A stretch of DNA of 64,000 nt from JACJWR01 sp963752505 (GTDB lineage Bacteria; Actinomycetota; Actinomycetes; S36-B12; UBA10799), in NCBI GenBank assembly GCA_963752505.1, contig CAVVYM010000004.1:62001-126000 (forward strand). Direction: 5' to 3'. A program made the translations under genes and the position numbers. Positions within the stretch are counted from its first letter, which is position 1. Each line of letters opens with the position of its first letter. Of this stretch, positions 17,645-26,999 are shown in pieces. A model generated the notes under the pieces. That model was given only the letters and a program-made list of their open reading frames with translations. It searched no databases and had not been told where the DNA came from.

Positions 17645-18504
17645 CTTCCGGTCCGCAAGGGGCAACCTCCGGCCCGCCGCCGGCACCGCCCACCTGTGCG
17701 TGGCACCCGGATCGCGAGACGTACATCTCGTGTTCGCGCTGTGGTACCGCCATCTGTCCGGCCTGCATGACGGAAGCTCCGGTCGGATTTCACTGTCCGA
17801 ATTGTGTCGCAGCAGGCACCGCGGCGGTCAAGTCCGGGCGGCGGAGTAGTGCGCTGGCGGCGGATTCCAAGCCATACGTGGCTTGGACCATCGTCGGTAT
17901 CTGCGTCGCAGTCTTCCTGATCCAGTTCACGACCGGATTCGACTCTGTCATCCGATCGTTTGCCATGCAGCCGCTGGCTATCGGCATCACCAACGAGTGG
18001 TATCGCCTGGTCACGTCGATGTTCTTGCACGGGTCGATTCTGCACATCATGTTCAACATGTACGTGCTCGTCGTGCTGGGACCCACGCTGGAGCGCATCC
18101 TCGGCCACGGACGGTTCCTGCTGCTCTTCCTGGTGTCTGGTCTGGGCGGATCGATCGCCTCGTACTGGCTGTCGGCTCCCACAACGTTCTCGGTGGGAGC
18201 CAGCGGAGCCATCTTTGGCCTCATGGGTGCCCTGCTGGTCGCTGGCCGTAGGTTGAAGTTCGACGTCACGATGGTGCTCGTCCTGATCGCGATCAACCTG
18301 GCAATTGGCTTCATCTTCAGTGGCATCGATTGGCGCGCCCACTTGGGTGGACTGGTGACCGGCGCCGCTCTGGCCGCGGTGATGGTGCTGCCGGATGGCA
18401 AGTCGCGACGAGCCGTCGAGGCGACGGGAATCGTCGGCGTGCTGATCGTGCTCGTCGTGATCGTCACGTTGCGTACTGCCCAACTCACCGCGCTGGTCAG
18501 CTGA
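17641..18504 (+). CDS. rhomboid family intramembrane serine protease (possible CTG start)
   Basis: Polytopic membrane protease. The core has EWYRLVTSMFLHGSILHIMFN with the oxyanion His/Asn, the catalytic GASGAIFG and the catalytic His in WRAHLGGLVTG, within six or seven helices. The first ATG, at 17767, cuts off an N-terminal zinc-finger-like segment that is clearly coded upstream (CAWHPDRETYISCSRCGTAICPACM) and continues in frame into FHCPNC. Actinobacterial relatives carry this segment. No ATG, GTG or TTG exists between the in-frame stop at 17626 and 17767. The only plausible start is CTG at 17641, overlapping the previous stop as CTGA and giving 287 residues. Confidence 0.88.
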   Translation: MTSGPQGATSGPPPAPPTCAWHPDRETYISCSRCGTAICPACMTEAPVGFHCPNCVAAGTAAVKSGRRSSALAADSKPYVAWTIVGICVAVFLIQFTTGFDSVIRSFAMQPLAIGITNEWYRLVTSMFLHGSILHIMFNMYVLVVLGPTLERILGHGRFLLLFLVSGLGGSIASYWLSAPTTFSVGASGAIFGLMGALLVAGRRLKFDVTMVLVLIAINLAIGFIFSGIDWRAHLGGLVTGAALAAVMVLPDGKSRRAVEATGIVGVLIVLVVIVTLRTAQLTALVS

Positions 18505-18561
18505 CCAGCAGTCCCTTCACGTTGCGTCGCCGTCGCCAATTCGTGACCTGCGCCACGAATG

Positions 18562-18581
18562 TGTCCCCAAGTTATCCACAG
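18562..18581 (+). promoter_or_regulatory. oriC-like DnaA box element upstream of crgA
   Basis: A perfect DnaA box TTATCCACA lies at 18572-18580. The surrounding 20 bases (18562-18581) match exactly, in reverse complement, the bases around the one perfect oriC box (8241-8260). It lies in the 121-base gap between the convergent rhomboid and crgA genes. Confidence 0.75.
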
Positions 18582-18625
18582 GTTGGGGATTAATCACACC
18601 CGTGTAATCCCGTTGCGACTACTTG

Positions 18626-18934
18626 TCATTTCCACTTGGTAGACAAGAAGAATCCAACTGTGAAGAAGCCGAATCCGATCAGCACGTTCCACCATCCGAT
18701 GGTGCTTATCACAGGAGCGTCGGGCGCCACGTAGTAGGCGACGATCCAGATCAGGCCGAGCACGAAGCAGGTGATCATCACCGGGACCAACCATCTCGGT
18801 GAGTCCAGGCGCACGGGAGTCCGCCGACCCGACCCGGCGGCCTTCTTCCCATCGGACGGTGCCTTCGAAGAAGCGGCCTTGGGTGCCGCTGACTTCCTAG
18901 AAGTGGTCGGTGTGTTCTCCGGATCGCCAGTCAT
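18626..18934 (-). CDS. crgA: cell division protein CrgA
   Basis: Small septal membrane protein that helps assemble the divisome and recruits penicillin-binding proteins in mycobacteria and streptomycetes. The 102-residue product has a basic, Ala/Ser-rich cytoplasmic N-terminus (about 1-40), then SPRWLVPVMITCFVLGLIWIVAYY (helix 1), a short loop and WNVLIGFGFFTVGFFLSTKWK (helix 2), the family pattern with its terminal KWK. It is divergent from the amidotransferase gene, as in mycobacteria. Confidence 0.94.
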   Translation of the reverse strand: MTGDPENTPTTSRKSAAPKAASSKAPSDGKKAAGSGRRTPVRLDSPRWLVPVMITCFVLGLIWIVAYYVAPDAPVISTIGWWNVLIGFGFFTVGFFLSTKWK

Positions 18935-19026
18935 TGCGCCTCCTCGCCGGTGCCTGCCGAGAACTCTACCTGCCCAGTGCCAACCCCCGACTCGCGCACG
19001 CGCATTGGTCGGTCATCATTGGGGGC

Positions 19027-19650
19027 GTGGGCGCATCCATCCTCGTCGTGGACAATTACGACTCGTTCGTTTTCAACCTTGTGCAGTATCTCGCTCAGTT
19101 GGGGGCGGACTGCGAGGTGGTGCGCAATGACGAGGTAGGCCCAGCAGCTGTCACAGACTTCGACGGCGTGCTGCTGTCGCCCGGACCGGGGGCACCTGCA
19201 GACGCCGGCGTGTGCATCGACATCATTCGTGAGATGGGCGGAAAGGTGCCCATCTTCGGGGTGTGTCTGGGTCATCAGGCAATCGCCGAGGCTTTCGGGG
19301 GGCGAGTGATCCGCGCGCCTGAATTGCTCCATGGCAAGACGTCGCTGGTGCACCACGATGGCCTCGGGGTCTTCGAGGGTCTGCCAGATCCGTTCACCGC
19401 CACCCGCTACCACTCACTGGCTGTTGAGCGCGTGAACCTGCCAGCGGAACTTGAAGTGACGGCAGCCACCGACAGCGGCGTGATCATGGGACTGCGGCAC
19501 CGGACCCACGACGTCGAGGGCGTGCAGTTCCACCCCGAATCGGTGCTCACCGAAGGCGGCCATCGGATGCTCGCCAACTGGCTCATCCGCTGCGGCGATG
19601 CCTCGGCTATCGACGCGTGCGCTGGCCTCAGTCCGGTGGTTCCTCGCTGA
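19027..19650 (+). CDS. trpG: anthranilate/aminodeoxychorismate synthase glutamine amidotransferase
   Basis: Class I glutamine amidotransferase supplying ammonia to the chorismate-using partner (TrpE or PabB), for tryptophan or folate. With the GTG start at 19027 it has 207 residues and begins VGASILVVDNYDSFVFNLVQY. The nucleophile Cys is in GVCLGHQAIAEAFGG and the His/Glu pair in VQFHPESVLT. No synthase partner is adjacent; the gene sits next to pknB as Rv0013 does, so trpG versus pabA cannot be decided and it may serve both. It converges on pknB with a three-base gap. Confidence 0.9.
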   Translation: MGASILVVDNYDSFVFNLVQYLAQLGADCEVVRNDEVGPAAVTDFDGVLLSPGPGAPADAGVCIDIIREMGGKVPIFGVCLGHQAIAEAFGGRVIRAPELLHGKTSLVHHDGLGVFEGLPDPFTATRYHSLAVERVNLPAELEVTAATDSGVIMGLRHRTHDVEGVQFHPESVLTEGGHRMLANWLIRCGDASAIDACAGLSPVVPR

Positions 19651-19653
19651 GAC

Positions 19654-21498
19654 CTAGTTCGTCGCTGCGTCGGCGGATTGGCTTGGATCGGGCAAAGCAT
19701 CGGCCGCAGGGTCGGCAACGGCATTCGCGGTCGTCGCATCCGGTGCCGGGGCGGGCTGGGCCGATTGCGTCGGTGTCGGCTGAACGGTCTGCGTTTGCGT
19801 TGGCGTTGGGGTCGGCGTGGGTGTGGGAGCGGTCGCCACGGTGATTGTCACCAGAGTGCCTCGAATTGCCGTGTTCCCGCCCAGGGGTGACTGCGCGAGC
19901 ACGGTTCCCGGGGACTCCGAACTGGAATCCTGCGTGGTCACATTCACCTGGAATCCGGCGTTGGCAAGGTCACTCTTGGCTTGCGCCTCACTCTTGCCCA
20001 CCACGCTAGGGACTGGCACCCGACCGTTTGACACGGCGATGTTCACTCGCGACCCGGCGTCCACAGAAGTACTCGCCGTGGGATCCTGGGCGATTACCGA
20101 CCCTTGCGGGGCATCGCTGTCGCGTTCCTCCACGGAGCCAAGATTCAACGTTGCATCGGACAGGGCCAAGCGGGCGTCGTTCACGCTTGTGAGACCGATC
20201 AGGTTGGGGACGTTGACCTTCTCCTTGCCGGCAGAGATGACCACCGCGACGCCCTGGCCCTGCTGCAGTTGAGCGCCTGACACCGGGTTCTGGGAGATGA
20301 TGGTGTTCGGCGGGGCATCGGACACCTGGGTGGTCTCACGCCCCAACTTCAGACCGGCGCTGGTCAGCGTCTGATTGGCCTGATCGGTGGTCATGCCCAC
20401 CACGTTGGGTACTGCCACGGACGGTCCGGGGTCCTCTGCGAAGAGACGCAGTCCGAAGGCGACGCCGGCACCGAGCAGCAACAGGATCGCGGCCACGGCC
20501 ACCCAGATCCAAGGGTTTCGCTTGCGTTGCTCGTCCTCCACCTCGGCAATCGGCGGCGGCGCGGCGGTCGGCAGCATTGCGGTCGCATCGGCAGCGGCCA
20601 CCGCGGCACCGGCGGGCACGACGGCGGTGAGCGCAGCGGTGACCGGCATACCGGCGATGGCGCGTTCGATGTCTGCCCGGAATTCGGCTGCCGTCTGGTA
20701 GCGGTCCTCACGATTCTTCGCCAGCGCCTTGGCGACGATGGCGTCCACCGCCGGCGGAATGTCCGAATCGATGGTGGAGGGGATGGCCGGGTCCTCCCCG
20801 ACATGTTGGTAGGCCACCGAGACCGGCGATTCGCCGAGGAACGGCGGTCGATCCGTCAGCAGTTCGAAGAGCAGGCAGCCGGTGGAGTAGAGGTCGCTTC
20901 TCGCGTCGACCACCTCACCGCGGGCCTGTTCCGGTGAGAGGTAGGCGGCGGTGCCCATCACAACGTTGCCGGCGGTCATGGTGGATTGCGAATCAGCCAT
21001 CGCCCGGGCGATGCCGAAGTCCATCACCTTCACCTCGCCGGCGCGGGTGAGCATCACGTTCGCCGGCTTGATGTCGCGGTGCACGATGCCGTGGCGGTGG
21101 GAGTAATCGAGGGCGGCGAGAACCCCGGCAGTGATTTCCAGGGCGCGCTCGACCAGCAGCCGCCGGCCGCTGCTCAGGAGCTGTCGGAGGGTGACCCCGT
21201 CGATGTACTCCATGACGATGTAGGGGACGGTTACCTCGTCGGCACCATCGTGCAGCACGTCCTCGCCGGTGTCGTAGACGGCGACGATGTTGGGATGGTT
21301 CAGAGCCGCGGCCGCCTGTGCTTCGCGTCGAAAGCGGGTGATGAAGGCGGGGTCGCGTGCCAGGTCGGGCCGCAACAGCTTGATCGCCACGCGTCGACTG
21401 AGGCGGAGATCCTGAGCCTCCACGACCTCGGCCATACCGCCGCGACCGATTTCCCCCACGATCTCGTAGCGTTCGCCGAGCAGTCTTTGCGCTGTCAC
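19654..21498 (-). CDS. pknB: serine/threonine protein kinase PknB with PASTA domains
   Basis: Membrane kinase sensing peptidoglycan fragments and controlling growth and division. The kinase domain (about residues 10-275) has GRGGMAEV, the catalytic Lys in [18 protein letters not shown] and the SPEQARGE activation-loop end, so it should be active. One membrane helix (about 330-350) leads to three extracellular PASTA repeats (about 360-560), each with the PNVVG/PSVVG-like start. A tail of alternating Thr and Pro follows and is unlike a domain. It is the last gene of the fhaA-fhaB-pstP-rodA-pbpA-pknB run. There is no separate pknA. Confidence 0.95.
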   Translation of the reverse strand: MTAQRLLGERYEIVGEIGRGGMAEVVEAQDLRLSRRVAIKLLRPDLARDPAFITRFRREAQAAAALNHPNIVAVYDTGEDVLHDGADEVTVPYIVMEYIDGVTLRQLLSSGRRLLVERALEITAGVLAALDYSHRHGIVHRDIKPANVMLTRAGEVKVMDFGIARAMADSQSTMTAGNVVMGTAAYLSPEQARGEVVDARSDLYSTGCLLFELLTDRPPFLGESPVSVAYQHVGEDPAIPSTIDSDIPPAVDAIVAKALAKNREDRYQTAAEFRADIERAIAGMPVTAALTAVVPAGAAVAAADATAMLPTAAPPPIAEVEDEQRKRNPWIWVAVAAILLLLGAGVAFGLRLFAEDPGPSVAVPNVVGMTTDQANQTLTSAGLKLGRETTQVSDAPPNTIISQNPVSGAQLQQGQGVAVVISAGKEKVNVPNLIGLTSVNDARLALSDATLNLGSVEERDSDAPQGSVIAQDPTASTSVDAGSRVNIAVSNGRVPVPSVVGKSEAQAKSDLANAGFQVNVTTQDSSSESPGTVLAQSPLGGNTAIRGTLVTITVATAPTPTPTPTPTQTQTVQPTPTQSAQPAPAPDATTANAVADPAADALPDPSQSADAATN

Positions 21499-21529
21499 AA
21501 GCCATCCTCCATAGCAGTTGTGCTGCTTG

Positions 21530-22963
21530 TCATCGCAGTGCCGCTTCCATCACGTTGCGCGCCGTCGTCATTGCCAACGGCCCGCCGTCGGTGCCCTTGC
21601 TGTCCTCCACCGCGACGGCCACGGCAATCTGCGGATCGTCGAGCGGCGCCACTCCAACGAACCACGAGACTGGCTGCCGGTCGTCGGCAGTCTCAGCGGT
21701 TCCAGTCTTGCCCCCGACCTTGACGCCGGGGATGGCGGCCAGGGTGCCGGTACCCCGGTCCACCACGGCCTCCATCATGCCCAGGAGCTCTGTCGCGTTC
21801 GCCTGCGACAGTGCCACCGCGTGCTCGCGTGGTTGCGTGGTGGAGATGACTTCTAGGTTGCCGGCCCGAGTGTCCTGCACGAGGTAGGGCACCATGGTCA
21901 CGCCCTGATTGCCGATTGAGGCACCGACCATCGCCATCTGCAGGGTCGTCGCGGCCACGTTGAACTGGCCGATTGCGCTCTGCGCGGTCTGCGCCGGATC
22001 CAGGTTGCTGGGGAAGCGTGATTCGGCTGCCGCCAGTGGGATCGAGAAGTCGGTGTTGAAGCCGAACTTCTCCGCCTGTGCCTCCAGCGCATCCGAACCC
22101 AACTCGTTGCCGAGGTAGGCGAACGACGTGTTACAGGAGATGGCCAACGACTCGACGAGCGTCACCCGGTCGTCGGGTCCGCAGGCGCCTCCCCACGCGT
22201 TGGGGATGGCTCGGGAGGTGCCCGGCGGCGTGTACAGCGCTGGTCCGGGCAGGAGCGATTCCGGGGTGTAGCCCGCCGCAAGGGCGGCGGCGCTGGTGAC
22301 GAGTTTGAATGTGCTGCCTGGCGGCTGGGTGGAGACTAGGGGTCGATTCAGCAGTGGCTGGTCGGGATCGGCCTCAAGTGCCTCGTAGTAGTCGGTGATG
22401 GCACGGGTGTCGTGGCTGGACAGCAGGTTGGGGTCGAAGGTCGGCGACTGCACCATGGCGAGGATTGCGCCGGTCTTGGGATCGATGGCGGTGACCGATC
22501 CTACGGCGGGTCCGAGCGCGTCTGCCGCGGCCTGCTGCGCTGCGGGGTCCAGGGTGAGTGACACGGCACCGCCGCGCACTTCCTGGCCGCCGAACAGCTG
22601 GCGGAGTCGATCCACGAAGAAAGAGGGTCCGGTGCCGCTGAGCACCTCATTGTCGGTCTTCTCGATGCCGGTGGCGCCGTAGACGACGGAGTAGAAGCCA
22701 GTGGCAGATGCATAGAGCGGACCGTTGGAGTAGATCCGCAGATACTTGAGGGTGTCGTCTGTCGGCTCCGATTGCGCGATCTGCGACTGCTGCACCAGGA
22801 TCGGACCGCGCTGCCTGTCGTACTCCTGCAGCAGAATGCGGGCGTTGCCTTCTCTGGCCTTGGTGTCGTCGGCGAGGATGACCTGCTGCAGTGACAGGTT
22901 CCCCATCACGAGCAGCACCAAGATGCCGAATACGAACGCCAAGCGGCGGATCTGGCGGTTCAT
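21530..22963 (-). CDS. pbpA: penicillin-binding protein PbpA (class B transpeptidase)
   Basis: Peptidoglycan transpeptidase that partners RodA. The 477-residue product starts MNRQIRRLAFVFGILVLLVMGN, an N-terminal membrane anchor. A dimerisation region follows. The transpeptidase domain has the three active-site motifs: PGSTFKLV (SXXK), SCN in LAISCNTSFAYLG and GGKTGTAET (KTG). The ATG at 22963 overlaps the rodA stop (ATGA), so the pair is translationally coupled. Confidence 0.95.
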   Translation of the reverse strand: MNRQIRRLAFVFGILVLLVMGNLSLQQVILADDTKAREGNARILLQEYDRQRGPILVQQSQIAQSEPTDDTLKYLRIYSNGPLYASATGFYSVVYGATGIEKTDNEVLSGTGPSFFVDRLRQLFGGQEVRGGAVSLTLDPAAQQAAADALGPAVGSVTAIDPKTGAILAMVQSPTFDPNLLSSHDTRAITDYYEALEADPDQPLLNRPLVSTQPPGSTFKLVTSAAALAAGYTPESLLPGPALYTPPGTSRAIPNAWGGACGPDDRVTLVESLAISCNTSFAYLGNELGSDALEAQAEKFGFNTDFSIPLAAAESRFPSNLDPAQTAQSAIGQFNVAATTLQMAMVGASIGNQGVTMVPYLVQDTRAGNLEVISTTQPREHAVALSQANATELLGMMEAVVDRGTGTLAAIPGVKVGGKTGTAETADDRQPVSWFVGVAPLDDPQIAVAVAVEDSKGTDGGPLAMTTARNVMEAALR

Positions 22964-24402
22964 GACGACCGCCCGCCTGCCACGTCGATGGCGGAGACCT
23001 CGTTCAGCGGCGTGGTCTTGGGCGCCGGGCGCCGTGCCCGGTCGGAGATTCGCAGCAGCAGAGCTACCGTCACCCAATTCGCCAGCAGCGCCGAACCGCC
23101 GTAGGCGAGGAAAGGTGTGGTGAGGCCGGTGAGGGGAATGAGGCGCGTGACGCCACCGATGACGACGAAAGTCTGCAGCGCCAGAACGCTGGAGAGCCCC
23201 ACCGCCAGCAGGGTGCCGAAGGGGTCACGCACGGCGATGGCGGTGCGGAATCCGCGCTCGACCACGATCGCGTAGAGCAGGATCACGGCGAACATCCCGG
23301 CCAGACCGAGTTCCTCGCCAATCGCCGCCGCGATGAAATCGGATTTGGCGAACGGAACGAACTGCGGATAACCACTGCCCCAGCCGGAGCCGAGGAGGCC
23401 GCCGCTGGACAGGCCGAAGAGTGCCTGGGCGAGTTGGAAGGATTCGTCTTGTGCGTAGGACCAGGTGTCGAGCCAGATGTTCACCCGCAGTTGGACGTGG
23501 CTGAACACCAGATAACCGAGGAGGCCGCCGATCACCAGCAGCCCGGCCCCGATCACCAGCCAGGAGCGCCGACCGGTGGCGACGTAGACCATGACCACGA
23601 ACAGACCGAAGAACATCAGGGCGGTGCCCAGATCCTTCTCCAGCGCGAGTATCACCAGCGCGAAGGCCCAGGCCACCACGATCGGCCCCAAGTCGCGCCC
23701 GCGCGGAATACCCAGCCCGAGGAACTTGGTGCGGACGATGGCCATGGATTCGCGTTTGAGCACGAGGTAGCCGGCAAAGAAGATCGTCAACAGGATCTTC
23801 GACAACTCCGAGGGCTGGAAGGAGAAGGGGCCGACCTGGATCCAGAGTGTGGCGCCGTTGATGCTGGTGCCGATCCCGGGTACGAGGGGAAGCAGCAGCA
23901 AGAAGACGCCGACAAGGGCCGCGGTGTAGGTGTAGCGCTGCAGCCGACGGTGATCCCGGATGATGAGCAGCGTGAGCACGAACAGCGCCACGGCCAGCAT
24001 GAGCCACGTGAATTGCGCTTCGGCGTCCGCGCGGGGAAGATCGGTGCCGTTTGCCTGAGCTCGTAGTTGGTCGGCCAAGTCAAGGCGGTGGATCATCACC
24101 AGGCCGAGGAGGTTCAGCATGACCACCGCTGGAAGGATGAACGGATCCGCGAAAGGAGCCAGCAGGCGGACCCCGAGGTGCGCAATGACGAGCAGGGCGC
24201 TGAAGACGGCGATGGCAATTCCGAAGTCGGGCGAGAGGCTCCCCAGCACCACGATGTCGACCGTGGCGTAGGCCAACACGCCGACGAGTAAGGCGACAAC
24301 GAGCAGGTTCCGCTCCACATTGCGACGGTTGCTGGTGCGCATGGGCTCGTCGCCGTCGCTGGCAGGCACACCGGGGGGATTCCCGGCGACTGGTTGGCTC
24401 AT
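22960..24402 (-). CDS. rodA: RodA/FtsW family peptidoglycan glycosyltransferase
   Basis: SEDS-family polymerase of lipid II. The 480-residue product has about ten to twelve membrane helices after a 35-residue cytoplasmic N-terminus. Conserved parts include INGATLWIQVGPFSFQPSELSKI, with the Glu-Leu-Ser-Lys motif, and LEKDLGTALMFFGLF. The C-terminal RLIPLTGLTTPFLAYGGSALL is the SEDS signature. Its ATG overlaps the pstP stop and its stop overlaps pbpA. The adjacent class B PBP identifies it as RodA rather than FtsW. Confidence 0.94.
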   Translation of the reverse strand: MSQPVAGNPPGVPASDGDEPMRTSNRRNVERNLLVVALLVGVLAYATVDIVVLGSLSPDFGIAIAVFSALLVIAHLGVRLLAPFADPFILPAVVMLNLLGLVMIHRLDLADQLRAQANGTDLPRADAEAQFTWLMLAVALFVLTLLIIRDHRRLQRYTYTAALVGVFLLLLPLVPGIGTSINGATLWIQVGPFSFQPSELSKILLTIFFAGYLVLKRESMAIVRTKFLGLGIPRGRDLGPIVVAWAFALVILALEKDLGTALMFFGLFVVMVYVATGRRSWLVIGAGLLVIGGLLGYLVFSHVQLRVNIWLDTWSYAQDESFQLAQALFGLSSGGLLGSGWGSGYPQFVPFAKSDFIAAAIGEELGLAGMFAVILLYAIVVERGFRTAIAVRDPFGTLLAVGLSSVLALQTFVVIGGVTRLIPLTGLTTPFLAYGGSALLANWVTVALLLRISDRARRPAPKTTPLNEVSAIDVAGGRSS

Positions 24403-25784
24403 GGGGTGACCGTTGGCGAGCGAGGGGCTGCCGGTGAGGGCGTGGCCGCCGTGGAGGCTGTGGCCGATGGTGCCGGTGTGGTGGTAGCTGGGGTGGGGCA
24501 ACCTTGGGGTGCCGGCACGGTTCGGCACTTCTCCGCCGACTCCTCCAGCGTCGCGACAATCCGAAGTGCGTCGGTCACGTCAGTGGCCGGAATCGTCGCC
24601 TCGACCTGCGACTGCTGGAACTCTGGCAGTTCGGACACCTCAGTGTCGGACATGTTCTCCACCGTGGAGAAGCCGTGTTCGCCGGGCCCTTGTGGGATGC
24701 CTTGGAACACTGCGATGCGGCCGTCGCTGGCGCCGACGTAATACTGATCCCGCGACCACCACCACGCTGCCCCGACAAGCCCGAGCACGATGGCCACGAT
24801 CACAGTCACGGTCAGCCAGCGGGACCCGAAGCGAACCTTGCCGCGCGTCGGACTGGGGGTCGTGGTTTCGGTGCCGCCGTCGGCCACGGCGGCCTCGGCC
24901 CTGGTGACGGACCCGTCGGCACCGTTCGAGGCGGCGTCGGCCGGTTCGGCGTCGGCCGGGAAGGCCACGCTGGGCAGGCGATCGCGATTGCGCCGTTCGG
25001 CGGCGGCGCCGACCACGATGGGGCTATGGACGATCGCGGTGTCGGCGGTGGGAACGTCCACGACATCGGCGACGAGGGCGGTGACGTTGTCCGGCGCGCC
25101 ACCGCGCAACGCTTCGTCTACGAGAGCCGCGACTGCGGCCGTGGGGTCGGAGAAGGCCGACAGGATTTCCTGTAGCTGGGGATCGTGTACGACGCCGTGG
25201 AGGCCGTCGCTGCTGAGCAGGAATCGGTCGCCGGCCCGAACCTCGCGAATCGAGAGGTCGCACTCGACCGGGTGCACCCCGTCGAGGGCCTTGGTGAGCA
25301 GATTGCGGCGTTCGTGGACGGCAGCCTCGTCTGGGGTGATCCGACCTGCATCCACGAGCGTCTGCACGAAAGTGTGATCCCGGGTGAGTTGGCTCAGTTG
25401 CCCATCGCGCAGCAGGTACGCACGTGAGTCCCCGATGTGCGCAACAGCCACCCGGTCGTTCAACCAGGCGAGCGCCGTGACAGTGGTGCCCATCCCACGC
25501 GATTCAGGGGTGGCGGTGGCCACTGTCTGCAGGGCCGTGTGAGCCTCATCCGAGGCCGCTGCGAGCAGGCCGAGGACTTCGTCGTCACCGGGCTGTAATT
25601 CGTTGTCGACGTCGAGGGCGGCGAAGGTCGCGACGGCCGTCGCACTGGCCAGTTCCCCGGCGGCGTGGCCGCCCATGCCGTCGGCGACCACCAGCATGCG
25701 AGAGCCCGCGTAACCAGAGTCTTCGTTCTCCGCGCGCACCAGCCCAACGTCTGATCGCGCTGCGTACCGAAGTGTGAGGCCCAT
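24399..25784 (-). CDS. pstP: PP2C-family serine/threonine phosphatase PstP
   Basis: Metal-dependent phosphatase that reverses PknB phosphorylation. The cytoplasmic PP2C domain (about 1-235) has AENEDSGY, VVADGMGGHAAGE and GDSRAYLLRDG, then LLSSDGLHGV and GAPDNVTALV with the metal-binding Asp residues. A Ser/Thr-rich linker leads to one membrane helix (about 345-365) and an extracytoplasmic domain of about 95 residues. The C-terminal tail is Ala/Thr/Pro-rich. I use the ATG at 25784, two bases after the fhaB stop; a GTG at 25790 is also possible. Confidence 0.94.
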   Translation of the reverse strand: MGLTLRYAARSDVGLVRAENEDSGYAGSRMLVVADGMGGHAAGELASATAVATFAALDVDNELQPGDDEVLGLLAAASDEAHTALQTVATATPESRGMGTTVTALAWLNDRVAVAHIGDSRAYLLRDGQLSQLTRDHTFVQTLVDAGRITPDEAAVHERRNLLTKALDGVHPVECDLSIREVRAGDRFLLSSDGLHGVVHDPQLQEILSAFSDPTAAVAALVDEALRGGAPDNVTALVADVVDVPTADTAIVHSPIVVGAAAERRNRDRLPSVAFPADAEPADAASNGADGSVTRAEAAVADGGTETTTPSPTRGKVRFGSRWLTVTVIVAIVLGLVGAAWWWSRDQYYVGASDGRIAVFQGIPQGPGEHGFSTVENMSDTEVSELPEFQQSQVEATIPATDVTDALRIVATLEESAEKCRTVPAPQGCPTPATTTPAPSATASTAATPSPAAPRSPTVTP

Positions 25785-25786
25785 CG

Positions 25787-26257
25787 TCACGACCGCAATT
25801 CGACGACGGTCCGACCGATCCGAAGCGGTTGTCCCATGGCCAGGGCGGTGGGTCCGGTGACCCGCGTCCGATCGATCCAGGTGCCGTTGGTCGAGCCGAG
25901 GTCCTCCACCACCCACGCGTCGTCGTGTGGGTAGATGCGGCAGTGGTGACTGCTGGCGTAGTCGTCGTCGAGCACCAGAGTGCAATCAGCAGCCCGACCC
26001 ATGCTCACCGGCGACGAACCCAACGGAATCACGGTGCCGGCGAGCGTTCCCTCCACGACCACCAACTTGCTGGCAGTCTGTTTGGCCCGGCGGCGCGTCT
26101 GCCGCTGCTGAGCGGGCGGCGGAATGCTGGCCCCCACCACGGGCGTGCTGGAGGGAGCTGCCAAATCGCGGCGTAGCGCAGAGACGACGAGAAAGACAAA
26201 AACCCACAGGAGGAAGAGGAAGCCGAGGCGCAGGAGGGTGAGCGCGAGTTCACTCAT
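25787..26257 (-). CDS. fhaB: FHA-domain membrane protein FhaB (FipA-like)
   Basis: Phosphothreonine-reading protein of the division and elongation machinery. The 156-residue product has one N-terminal membrane helix (LLRLGFLFLLWVFVFLVVSAL), a basic QTRRRAKQTASKL linker and a C-terminal FHA domain (about 85-150). The FHA domain has MGRAADC, SSHHCRIY and LGSTNGTWIDRTRV, which hold the phosphopeptide-contacting Arg, Ser, His and Asn. It lies between fhaA and pstP with gaps of zero to two bases. Confidence 0.93.
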   Translation of the reverse strand: MSELALTLLRLGFLFLLWVFVFLVVSALRRDLAAPSSTPVVGASIPPPAQQRQTRRRAKQTASKLVVVEGTLAGTVIPLGSSPVSMGRAADCTLVLDDDYASSHHCRIYPHDDAWVVEDLGSTNGTWIDRTRVTGPTALAMGQPLRIGRTVVELRS

Positions 26258-26992
26258 TCAGGAGCTCCGGAACGTGATTTCAGTGGAGCCCAGCCGAATC
26301 ACGGCCCCGTCGTCGAGGGCCGCACTGCTCACCTTTTGGCCGTCCACGAGGGTTCCGTTGGTGCTGCCGAGGTCGGTGATGGTCGAGCGACCGTCGGCCG
26401 TCGTGATCTGCGCATGCCGACGAGACACACCTGGATCCTCCAGACGGATGTCGACGTCGCCCCCGCGGCCGAGCACCGTGGTGGGCGAAGTCAACGGAAT
26501 ATCCTGCCCGGCGGCGAGTAGTCGAGGTCGTCCCGTTGCGGTGCTGGGTGCGGTGACGGCGGGTCGCATCCGCGGTGGCGTTGGCACCGATTGGGGGGGT
26601 GGCGGGGGACCCGAGCCCGGCGCCGCAGTTGCCTGGCTCGTGACCCGGAACACGCCGGTGGCCATCGCGTCGTCCTCGGCAAGTTCGACATCGACGGGGC
26701 CGAGGAAGGTGTAGCGCTGCTCCTGGGCGTACTCCCGAGCAAGTTCGGCGAGTTCGGAGTTGAGCACCTCGGAGTAGGTCTCTAGCCGTGAGTAGTCGCT
26801 ATCGGAGAGGTGCACGACGAAATCGTTCGGCACCACGGTGCGGGCGCGCGAGACGACGGCTGCCCTCTCGTCCATCTCCTTCTGCACGGCGGCGGCGATC
26901 TCAACGGGTTGAACGTCGGCGCGGAAGGCCTTGGCGAACGCCCCGTTGACCATCCGGTCGAGGCTCGACTCGAACTTATCGAGTATCCCCAA
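26258..26992 (-). CDS. fhaA: FhaA: DUF3662 plus FHA domain protein
   Basis: Cytoplasmic PknB substrate and adaptor that, in mycobacteria, links kinase signalling to MviN/MurJ and wall synthesis. The 244-residue product starts MGILDKFESSLDRMVNGAF, the conserved N-terminal DUF3662 domain (about 1-125). A Pro-rich linker follows, then an FHA domain (about 170-240) with LGRGGDVDIRL, VSRRHAQI and DLGSTNGTLVDGQKV. It is shorter than the mycobacterial protein because its linker is brief. It is the first gene of the six-gene signalling and growth operon, so the promoter should lie in the 26993-27339 gap. Confidence 0.94.
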   Translation of the reverse strand: MGILDKFESSLDRMVNGAFAKAFRADVQPVEIAAAVQKEMDERAAVVSRARTVVPNDFVVHLSDSDYSRLETYSEVLNSELAELAREYAQEQRYTFLGPVDVELAEDDAMATGVFRVTSQATAAPGSGPPPPPQSVPTPPRMRPAVTAPSTATGRPRLLAAGQDIPLTSPTTVLGRGGDVDIRLEDPGVSRRHAQITTADGRSTITDLGSTNGTLVDGQKVSSAALDDGAVIRLGSTEITFRSS

Positions 26993-26999
26993 GATGACT

